Source of the DNA: Ectothiorhodospira shaposhnikovii
Lineage (GTDB): Bacteria; Pseudomonadota; Gammaproteobacteria; Ectothiorhodospirales; Ectothiorhodospiraceae
Reading direction: 5' to 3'
NCBI RefSeq assembly: GCF_016584105.1
Contig: NZ_NRSM01000007.1
Location: forward strand, 1 to 64,000
DNA length: 64,000 nt
Shown here: one piece after another, positions 57,219 through 64,000 of the stretch
Layout of the letters: each line of letters begins with the position of its first letter
Position numbering within the stretch: position 1 is the first letter of the stretch
Made by a program: the position numbers and the translations under genes
The notes under the pieces: generated by a model
Seen by the model: only the letters and a program-made list of their open reading frames with translations
Told to the model about the DNA's origin: nothing
Databases searched by the model: none

Positions 57219-59705
57219 TTGTTTCGGTCAACGACCCTCCCCGACAACGGGGTACTCATACTCATAGCCGGTTTGACTCTGATCATGCTGCTGGCGACTT
57301 ATTCGATGCCCATGCGCGCTTTCGAGCACGGCTTTTATCGGATGGCCACCCAGCTACTGCCCCGCCCGGACGATTTGAAGGATGTCGCGCTGATCGAGAT
57401 TCGTGACCAGGATATACAGGAATACGCCCCTTTCTCCAGGGCCACCCTGGCCCAGGCCGTGGACAGGCTCCATGACATGGGGGCCGCGGGCATCGGTCTG
57501 CACCTGGACCTGGATTATCCCGAAACCCCTTTTCATGCCCCCCTGCCTGACCAGGATACCGACGGACTTCTGGCCCAATCCCTTTCCAGGCACGGCCATG
57601 CCCTCGTCGCAGCCCCCCTCCATCGGGGCACGGGCCAGGCCTCGCCCCCCTATGGGCGCATGCAGGCCGGTCGCGTGACCTGGTACCACTGGCCGATATT
57701 CCGGCCGTTGCTGCGCCCCGCAGTGCTGCCGGGTGCCGACAGCCACCTCCGGATACCGATACCCCCCCTGTCGGAAGCCGCCACCCTTGCCGTGGTACCC
57801 ACCGCGGACCGCCCCCGCCCCCCGGATCTGGCCCTGCTGCCGGTGCGTGGTGGCCATGTCCCGGGCATGGCCCTCGGGTTGGCCGCCACACTGGATGGGC
57901 ACACCCCGCACTCATTGCTGGTGGAGCCGGGAAGGGGTGTCTACATCGGCGATAAATTTGTGGGGCTGGGACCGGACCTGTCCCTGCGGGTGATTCCTCC
58001 CCGACGGGACCCCCGCGGCAAGGCGCTGGACACCTGGACAATGACCGACCTGCTGGAGATGAGAATCCCCGCAACCAGCATCCAGGGGCGTGCCGTGGTC
58101 ATCGGCATGAATCACCCCCGCCAAACCCCCTTCATCAGCCATGAAGGCCTGACACTTCCCCCTGCTGCATGGACGGCGTGGACCACGGGCGCCTTGCATG
58201 AGGGCCGCTACATTCGCGTGGGCGGGGGATTCCTGCTTCTGGAGCGCTTGCTGCTGGTGCTTGCGGGCATCTACCTGCTCTGGCTTTCCGTTGCCGCGCC
58301 GGCGAGGCGGGATCAGATCGTGCTCGGCACCATCCTGGGTCTGCTGGTGATCAATGTATTGACCCTGGCCGTGGCCCGCTGGTGGCTACCCCTGATTCTC
58401 CCGGCCCTGCTCATCGGTCTGGCACCCGGACTTTTGCTGGCCCATGCCCGGCTGACTCGCTATCTGGCCAGGAATCTTCATGAGGCATCCGAAGCACAGC
58501 TCCAGCTGGGCACGCAACTGCGAAAACAGGGACACCTGGATCAGTCATTCGCGGCACTGCGGCGTTGCCGGATGGAACTGGAACCACTGAATGGAGAACT
58601 GTACCAACTGGGTCGCGACTTTGAGCGACGACGCCAGTATGGCCGGGCGGTGGAAGTCTTCCAGCATCTGAATGAACGCTGCGCGGGGTTCCAGGATACC
58701 TTCCAGCGGCTGGAACGCCTGAAACCCTTCATCGGCACCCGACAGCCACGCCTGGGGGACATGAAACGCATAGGCGGGGGTAAGGAACTCCTGTTGTCCG
58801 AGGATGGGGATGACAAGACCATGATCGGCCGTTACCAGATCGAAAAACAGCTGGGCAAGGGGGCCATGGGCATTGTCTACCTCGGGGTAGACCCTCACAT
58901 CAATCGCAAGGTCGCCATCAAGACCCTCGCCCTGAACCGGGAGTTTGAACCGGAAATCCGGGAAGAGGCCAAACGACGTTTTTTCCGAGAAGCCGAAGCC
59001 TCCGGCCGTCTCGCCCACCGCAACATTGTCACGGTCTATGATGTGGGCGAAGAACACGATCTCGCCTTCATTGCCATGGACTTCCTGGAGGGGGACCCTC
59101 TGGAGGCCTTTACCCGCCCGGACACCCTGCTGCCCATCCCCGAGGTGCTGGAGGTGTGTGCCCAGGTGGCGGAAGGCCTGTCCTACGCCCACGAACAGGC
59201 GGTCATTCACCGCGACATCAAACCCGCCAACATCATTTACGACCGCGACGGCAAGACAGTCAAGATCACGGACTTTGGTATCGCCAACATCACGGATCGC
59301 ACGAAGACGCGCAGTGGTGCATTGCTGGGCACACCGGCCTTCATGTCACCCGAACTGGCCACGGGCGCATCGGTGGATGCCCGCTCAGACCTGTTTTCGC
59401 TGGGAGTCTGCCTTTACCAGCTGTTGACGGGAGAGCTTCCCTTCAAGGCCAATACCCTGGCTGAACTGATAGCGCAGATTGTCCAGTCACAGCCAACGGA
59501 CGTCCTGGAACTGCGCCCCGAGCTCGGGCCGGTGATTCAGGTCATGGTGAAAAAGGCGCTGAATAAAAATCCGGACTTGCGTTACCAGAACGGTGGGCAA
59601 ATGGCCAGGGCCCTGAGGGACTGTATCGAAAGCATCAGGAGAGTTCCCAGGCAGGGGCAGTTCAATCCCCATCAGGCTGTGGACAATTACCTGGGCGGAG
59701 ACTGA
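57219..59705 (+). CDS. CHASE2-domain receptor serine/threonine protein kinase
   Basis: 828 residues. After one membrane helix (about 12-30), residues 35-335 form a periplasmic sensor domain of the CHASE2 type, then two or three membrane helices (about 340-405), a coiled/TPR-like segment (410-515) and a Hanks kinase domain from 535: LGKGAMGIVYLG, VAIK, HRDIKPAN near 662 and DFGIAN. All catalytic residues are present. The frame starts at a TTG; no ATG is available upstream in frame, and a Met at residue 23 is the next option. It senses an unknown extracellular cue and phosphorylates unknown targets. It converges with the ABC exporter genes. Confidence 0.9.
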   Translation: MFRSTTLPDNGVLILIAGLTLIMLLATYSMPMRAFEHGFYRMATQLLPRPDDLKDVALIEIRDQDIQEYAPFSRATLAQAVDRLHDMGAAGIGLHLDLDYPETPFHAPLPDQDTDGLLAQSLSRHGHALVAAPLHRGTGQASPPYGRMQAGRVTWYHWPIFRPLLRPAVLPGADSHLRIPIPPLSEAATLAVVPTADRPRPPDLALLPVRGGHVPGMALGLAATLDGHTPHSLLVEPGRGVYIGDKFVGLGPDLSLRVIPPRRDPRGKALDTWTMTDLLEMRIPATSIQGRAVVIGMNHPRQTPFISHEGLTLPPAAWTAWTTGALHEGRYIRVGGGFLLLERLLLVLAGIYLLWLSVAAPARRDQIVLGTILGLLVINVLTLAVARWWLPLILPALLIGLAPGLLLAHARLTRYLARNLHEASEAQLQLGTQLRKQGHLDQSFAALRRCRMELEPLNGELYQLGRDFERRRQYGRAVEVFQHLNERCAGFQDTFQRLERLKPFIGTRQPRLGDMKRIGGGKELLLSEDGDDKTMIGRYQIEKQLGKGAMGIVYLGVDPHINRKVAIKTLALNREFEPEIREEAKRRFFREAEASGRLAHRNIVTVYDVGEEHDLAFIAMDFLEGDPLEAFTRPDTLLPIPEVLEVCAQVAEGLSYAHEQAVIHRDIKPANIIYDRDGKTVKITDFGIANITDRTKTRSGALLGTPAFMSPELATGASVDARSDLFSLGVCLYQLLTGELPFKANTLAELIAQIVQSQPTDVLELRPELGPVIQVMVKKALNKNPDLRYQNGGQMARALRDCIESIRRVPRQGQFNPHQAVDNYLGGD

Positions 59706-59726
59706 GTACCGCACGGTGAGTGCTCC

Positions 59727-60935
59727 CTATGGCACACCCCTGAATTCCGCCCGGACCCGGCCATTGTCCTGAATGCGGTCCCCAGGATGGGCAATGACGC
59801 TCTCTCCGGGAGCCAGCCCCTCCAGGACCTGGGCCCACAGACCACTGCGACGTCCGATTTCCACCCGCCGCAGGTGGGCCCGCCCCTCCTCCACCGTGAA
59901 GACAGCCCAGGCATCCCGATGCCTGAACAGGGCACCCGAGGGAATCTGGATCACATCGTCCCCCTCCCAGAGCACAAACCTGGCCTCCACCCGGTAACCA
60001 TCCCCCAGGTGCCGCCACTGTTCGCGAGGCGAAACCAGAGTGATCCAGACATAGACCCGCTGCTCCTCCACGCCCAGTGCCGAAACCTTTTCAAATCCCG
60101 CCGGCTCAACCCTTCGTACCGTGCCTTCCAGGGCATCACTCCCCCCCCATCGATCCAGAATGACCCGCATGCCGGGGCGCAGACGCACGGCCTCCATGGA
60201 GAGCAGATCCACCTTGACCTCCAGATCATCCAGATTGCCGAGCTCCAGCACCGGCTCCCCCGTTTGCACCGGCCCCTCGTCCCGTCGGTGGCGCTGGGTC
60301 ACCACACCGCTGATGGGTGAACGCACGGTCACCAGCGGCATGTCATCCCCGGCACGCTGTCCATCCGCGATCTCCAGGGTCAGGCGCGCCGAGGCCAGCT
60401 CGAAGCCGGCCACTTCCACCCCGTGCCTTGCGGCACGCTCCGCCGCCAGGCCGGCATCCCGCTCCGCCAGGCGCCGGTCCCTTTCTTCGGCGGCAATCTG
60501 GGATTGCATGAACAGACGATCACTGCGTTCATACGCCTGCTGCGCCAGACGGGTTTCGGCACGACGCGCTTCCAGTTCCGCCCTCGCCGCCGCCAGGCGG
60601 GCAGCGGCCACCTCCACAGCCTCCCGGGCCTGCTCCCGGCTGCGAACATCCAGGCCCGGGGCCGGCGCGGGTTCCAGCCGAAACAGAGGATCACCGGCGT
60701 CAACGGGATCACCCGGTTCCAGAATCACCCGGCGCAAATGGCCGCTGATGGGGGCCGTCACCGTGTAGGGATTGCGCAGACGGGTACGACCTTCGTCCTC
60801 CACGTATTCGACGAAGGGACCCTGAATCACCCTGGCGGCACTGACCGGAATCGGTGCCGGCCGCAAGGCCAGACCCAGCAGAACCAGAATGAACAGGGCG
60901 GTCAGGAGAATCAGGATCTTCTTGAACAAAGGCAT
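59727..60935 (-). CDS. HlyD-type periplasmic adaptor of an ABC exporter
   Basis: 402 residues with an N-terminal membrane anchor (ILILLTALFILVLLGLAL), two lipoyl-like halves (YTVTAPISGHLRRVILEPGDPV and VRSPISGVVTQRHRRDEGPV), a long coiled coil between them (about 105-190), and a barrel domain. It would link the FtsX-type permease to an outer-membrane channel. It is the last gene of the exporter operon, separated from the permease by six bases. Confidence 0.92.
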   Translation of the reverse strand: MPLFKKILILLTALFILVLLGLALRPAPIPVSAARVIQGPFVEYVEDEGRTRLRNPYTVTAPISGHLRRVILEPGDPVDAGDPLFRLEPAPAPGLDVRSREQAREAVEVAAARLAAARAELEARRAETRLAQQAYERSDRLFMQSQIAAEERDRRLAERDAGLAAERAARHGVEVAGFELASARLTLEIADGQRAGDDMPLVTVRSPISGVVTQRHRRDEGPVQTGEPVLELGNLDDLEVKVDLLSMEAVRLRPGMRVILDRWGGSDALEGTVRRVEPAGFEKVSALGVEEQRVYVWITLVSPREQWRHLGDGYRVEARFVLWEGDDVIQIPSGALFRHRDAWAVFTVEEGRAHLRRVEIGRRSGLWAQVLEGLAPGESVIAHPGDRIQDNGRVRAEFRGVP

Positions 60936-60941
60936 GACAGT

Positions 60942-63305
60942 TCACTCATCGGTCTTCAATGCGCTGACCATATCCAGCCCGGCCAGCCTGCGTGCGATCA
61001 TCAGCACCGACAGCACCGCCGCCAGCAGTACACCGGCGGCAGAAAAGGCATAGGTAGCCGGGGTCATGATGAACGGTATCCTGAACATGTCCATGCTCAG
61101 GGCCTGATTCAACAGCCACGCGAACCCCGTACCCACCAGCCAACCCATCGGGATGGCCAGCAGGGTCAACAGGGCCATTTCCCCGATCAGCACCCAACTG
61201 ACCTCGCCGCGACTCAGGCCCAGCACCCGCAGGGTGGCCAGTTCCCGCGCACGCTCCGCGAAGGCAATGCGGGCACTGTTGTAGACCACGGCAAACGTGA
61301 TGGAACCCGCCATCAGCAACAGAATACCCATCATGACCAGCACCGTATCCTCCATATACGCCCGAAACTGACGCTCAGAGTCGTCGATCATCCCGATCCC
61401 CGCCACCCTGGGGATGTCCCACAGACGGGCAAACAACGACTCCCGCTCATGCCCGTCCACCATGAGCCAGGCCCCGGAGATGGCCGGGCCCTCCCCCATC
61501 AGACGGTTCAAGGCCCGACGCTCCATGTAGGCGCTGACCCCGATGGGTTCTTCCACCGTCCCCGCCAGAATAACCTGAAGGCTTCGGCGATGACCTTCCA
61601 GCACTTCCACGGTAATCCCGTCACCGGGACGTACCCCCAGATAATCCGCCAGATAATCGGTCAGGAGCAGTCCTTCCGGCGGCAGGCGCAGGGGCTGAAA
61701 ATCCCGGTCCAGCAACCCGCGCAACCGGGGTTCGGCGTCCATGCCCTGGATGCTGGTGCGATACTCCCGGCGCTCATGCACCAGACGCACGGGCACATTG
61801 CGATACCCTTCCGCATAGCGCACTCCCGGAAGGGTCCTGAGTTCGGCCAGGGCCCGCTCCGGAGTGGGATCCGTGAAACTCAGGTGCAGATCCATTTTCA
61901 TCACCAGCCGGTACTGGATGTCGAGCAGATGGTCCACGGCGTTGAACTGATAACTCCCCAGCAACAGCAGTCCACCGGAGAGGGCGATGCCCAGCATGGA
62001 CATGAAGGCCTTGAAACGGTGACGGGACAGATTGCGCACGATGATGCGGGTGGGCTGGGACAGATGGCGACCCAGGGCCGAGCCCTCCAGCCAGGAAGGC
62101 CTGAACCGTACCGGTGACGGTGGACGCATGGCCTGTGCGGGCGGCAGTCTGACCGCCTGATTCACCGCTCGCCAGGTCCCCACCAAGGCCGCCGCCGCCG
62201 CCACCACCAGGGCCAGCAGGATCACCCGGAGCTGGAGTCGGAAACTCATTTCGGGAAACCGGTAATATTCCGCATACACTCCGGCCAGGGCCTCGGCGGA
62301 CCAAGCACCCAATACGATGCCCAGCATGCAGCCCACCCCTACGATCAAACCGGTCAGCAGGCCGAAATGGGCGGCAATCTCGCCATTCCCGTAACCAAAG
62401 GCCTTGAGAATGGCCACCTGCTGGCGCTGGGTCCGGACAATGCGTCCCATCAGTATGTTCAGCAGGAAGGCGGCCACCCCCAGAAAAATGCTGGGCAGCA
62501 TCACCGCCATCACACGCAGCTGATCCAGCTCTTCCGACAGGAAGCGATGGGAAACCTGATCCTCCCGACCCACGGCGCCGATGCCGCCATGGGGGGCCAG
62601 AAGCCGGTCAAGGGACTCAATCACCGCCGCCTCCACCGCACCGGCCTGCAGGGAGATCAGCACACTGTTGAAGGCACCCTCCAGGTCCATCGCCTGGGCC
62701 AACCCCCGGCGGTTCATCCACAGGACCGCATAACGCTGGTAGTCCGGCAACAGATCGGCCGGGCCCACCTGATAGATGAACTCCGGGGACAGGGCAACAC
62801 CGCGGATGGTGAGGCGTTCCAGGCGGCCATTGATGATGGCGGTGAGCATGTCCCCGGGATGAAGGTCATGGGCCTGGGCAAACGGTTCGCTGATGACCAC
62901 CTGATCCGCCCGACCCGGCTCGGGCAGGCCGCCCTGCCGCAGATGCAGGCGGTTGAGTGCCGGCTGGCGGCCCTCGGGCACGGAAAGGATCATGCCCCGT
63001 ACCGGTTCATTGAAACCCGGCACTTCCAGGCGTACCGGTGCCCTGATCCGGGTCTGCACCCGGTTGACGCCGGGGATCTCTTCCAGGCGAGGGGCAAGCC
63101 CTTCCGGTGCCCGTTTCAGTTCCACAAAGACATCGGCGAAATGGTAATGGTCGTAAAACCGGTCCTTGGACAGGGTCAGCGCATCCAGGGTGGTGACGGC
63201 GAGGATCAGCACCATGACGCCGGCGGCAATCACCACCGCGATGGCGGCCACCTGGCCCTTGAGCCGGGACAGATCCCGCAGCAGTTTGCGGTTCAGGGGA
63301 CCCAT
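60942..63305 (-). CDS. ABC transporter permease, FtsX/MacB type
   Basis: About 787 residues from the ATG at 63305, which shares a base with the ATPase stop (GTG 63308 and TTG 63311 are alternatives). It contains two FtsX domains: an N-terminal helix, a large periplasmic part, a set of three helices (about 265-400), then a second helix and periplasmic part, and three C-terminal helices. Domain duplication is as in DevC/LolC-type permeases. It works with the ATPase and HlyD adaptor in a tripartite exporter; the cargo is unknown. Confidence 0.92.
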   Translation of the reverse strand: MGPLNRKLLRDLSRLKGQVAAIAVVIAAGVMVLILAVTTLDALTLSKDRFYDHYHFADVFVELKRAPEGLAPRLEEIPGVNRVQTRIRAPVRLEVPGFNEPVRGMILSVPEGRQPALNRLHLRQGGLPEPGRADQVVISEPFAQAHDLHPGDMLTAIINGRLERLTIRGVALSPEFIYQVGPADLLPDYQRYAVLWMNRRGLAQAMDLEGAFNSVLISLQAGAVEAAVIESLDRLLAPHGGIGAVGREDQVSHRFLSEELDQLRVMAVMLPSIFLGVAAFLLNILMGRIVRTQRQQVAILKAFGYGNGEIAAHFGLLTGLIVGVGCMLGIVLGAWSAEALAGVYAEYYRFPEMSFRLQLRVILLALVVAAAAALVGTWRAVNQAVRLPPAQAMRPPSPVRFRPSWLEGSALGRHLSQPTRIIVRNLSRHRFKAFMSMLGIALSGGLLLLGSYQFNAVDHLLDIQYRLVMKMDLHLSFTDPTPERALAELRTLPGVRYAEGYRNVPVRLVHERREYRTSIQGMDAEPRLRGLLDRDFQPLRLPPEGLLLTDYLADYLGVRPGDGITVEVLEGHRRSLQVILAGTVEEPIGVSAYMERRALNRLMGEGPAISGAWLMVDGHERESLFARLWDIPRVAGIGMIDDSERQFRAYMEDTVLVMMGILLLMAGSITFAVVYNSARIAFAERARELATLRVLGLSRGEVSWVLIGEMALLTLLAIPMGWLVGTGFAWLLNQALSMDMFRIPFIMTPATYAFSAAGVLLAAVLSVLMIARRLAGLDMVSALKTDE

Positions 63306-64000
63306 CACCAATGGAGCTGTCCCGGAGACTTACGCGCCGGGTTTTCCACAACGGAATGCACACGACCATCGGCCAGTCTCACCACCCGGTCGGCCATCTC
63401 CCCGATGACCGCATTGTGGGTGATCACGGCCGTGGTGGTGCCCAGTTCCTGGTTGATCTGCTGAATGACCTGCAACACCCGGATACCGGTACGGGAGTCC
63501 AGGGCGCCCGTGGGCTCATCGCAAAGCAGCACATCGGGGCGTTTGGCAATGGCCCTGGCAATGGCCACCCGCTGCTGCTCACCACCGGACAACTGGGCGG
63601 GAAAATGATCCATGCGGTCTTCCAGCCCCACCAGCGACAGCGCACTGTCGGGCGTCATGGGGTCACGGGCAATCTCGGTGACGATCGCCACATTCTCTCG
63701 CGCGGTGAGACTGGGGATGAGGTTGTAGAACTGAAAGACAAAACCCACGTGATGACGGCGGTAGGCGGTCAGAGCCTTGTCACCGGCATGGGCCAGATCC
63801 TGATCACGGTAACGCACCACACCGCCATCGGCATGATCCAGCCCCCCCAGGATATTGAGCAATGTGGACTTGCCGGAACCCGAGGCCCCCAGCATCACCA
63901 CCAGTTCGCCGGCGTAAAGGGTCAGATCCACACCACGCAGGGCCTGAATACGGACCTCGCCCATCAGGTAGGTCTTGGTAACCCCGCTGGCCTGGAAGAC
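63305..64000 (-). CDS. ABC transporter ATP-binding protein, MacB/LolD type (partial)
   Basis: The frame continues through the window edge: twelve codons before the ATG at 63964 read [12 protein letters not shown], a standard ABC opening, so the real start lies outside the window. Walker [11 protein letters not shown]-loop [10 protein letters not shown], signature [14 protein letters not shown] and Walker [13 protein letters not shown] are all present, and its C-terminus ends at the permease start. It would power export of the substrate of the FtsX-type permease. Confidence 0.93.
   Translation of the reverse strand, partial: VFQASGVTKTYLMGEVRIQALRGVDLTLYAGELVVMLGASGSGKSTLLNILGGLDHADGGVVRYRDQDLAHAGDKALTAYRRHHVGFVFQFYNLIPSLTARENVAIVTEIARDPMTPDSALSLVGLEDRMDHFPAQLSGGEQQRVAIARAIAKRPDVLLCDEPTGALDSRTGIRVLQVIQQINQELGTTTAVITHNAVIGEMADRVVRLADGRVHSVVENPARKSPGQLHW

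Noticed and set aside
1-64000. tRNA, rRNA, integrase or transposase genes that would mark an island boundary
   Set aside because: None was recognised; the AT-richer islet therefore has no visible mobility gene of its own.

Overview
The window is high-GC, densely coded bacterial chromosome, most likely from a gammaproteobacterium of the Chromatiales/Ectothiorhodospiraceae type. Support for this: a Crp/Vfr-type cAMP receptor protein, BolA, RecQ, M1 aminopeptidase N, AlgD-like GDP-mannose dehydrogenase, a sucrose osmolyte operon and a complete exosortase A (XrtA)/PEP-CTERM exopolysaccharide locus. The taxonomic guess is inference. No tRNA, rRNA, CRISPR array or transposase was seen.

Positions 1 to 38,600 hold the XrtA/PEP-CTERM exopolysaccharide (EPS) region. 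The core, on the minus strand from 38,586 down to 25,031, encodes the outer-membrane export lipoprotein, chain-length determinant, BY-kinase, beta-barrel protein, ATPase, DUF3473 deacetylase, FemAB-like protein, glycosyltransferase stp1, exosortase A fused to an EpsI domain, glycosyltransferase stp2 and amidotransferase. A second minus-strand block (16,103 to 2,965) encodes AlgD-like dehydrogenase, two GT4 glycosyltransferases, a CapK-like adenylate-forming enzyme, a NodB deacetylase, an acyl carrier protein with two odd alpha/beta-hydrolases and a GNAT protein, a TPR protein, the O-antigen-ligase-like protein and an alpha-toroid protein. Plus-strand genes at 410-3014 and 16,143-17,993 add a GT2 enzyme and two asparagine-synthetase-like proteins lacking the glutaminase Cys2. 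One PEP-CTERM substrate (18,033-18,758) is preceded by a near-consensus sigma-54 promoter.

The two EPS blocks are separated by a mixed segment (18,000-25,030) with a methyltransferase, a DAHP synthase and an AT-richer islet. The islet carries a sugar-transfer-associated ATP-grasp protein facing a Mur-ligase/peptidyl-tRNA-hydrolase fusion whose linker has a four-Cys cluster. This pair is the best candidate for an undescribed system: it looks equipped to couple amino acids or peptides, possibly taken from tRNA, to a cell-surface or nucleotide-linked sugar. A diverged 116-bp hairpin-bearing repeat lies at both 134-249 and 21,054-21,169.

From 38,857 onward the window is more housekeeping: OsmC, Crp, RecQ, a DUF2061 membrane protein with a possible Fur box, PepN, BolA overlapping tail-to-tail with a CobW/COG0523 GTPase, a sucrose-phosphate synthase/phosphatase plus GH100 invertase pair, an EAL-domain protein, MsrB, an RND efflux pair, a glutathionyl-hydroquinone reductase, a CHASE2-type receptor Ser/Thr kinase and a MacB-type ABC exporter cut off by the window end.

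Working model (inference): GDP-mannuronate and other precursors are assembled by the GTs, decorated (deacetylation, acyl or amino-acid groups via ACP, FemAB, GNAT and amidotransferases), exported by the Wza/Wzc-like machinery, and co-displayed with PEP-CTERM proteins processed by XrtA. Expression is possibly under sigma-54 (PrsK/PrsR type) and cAMP-Crp control.
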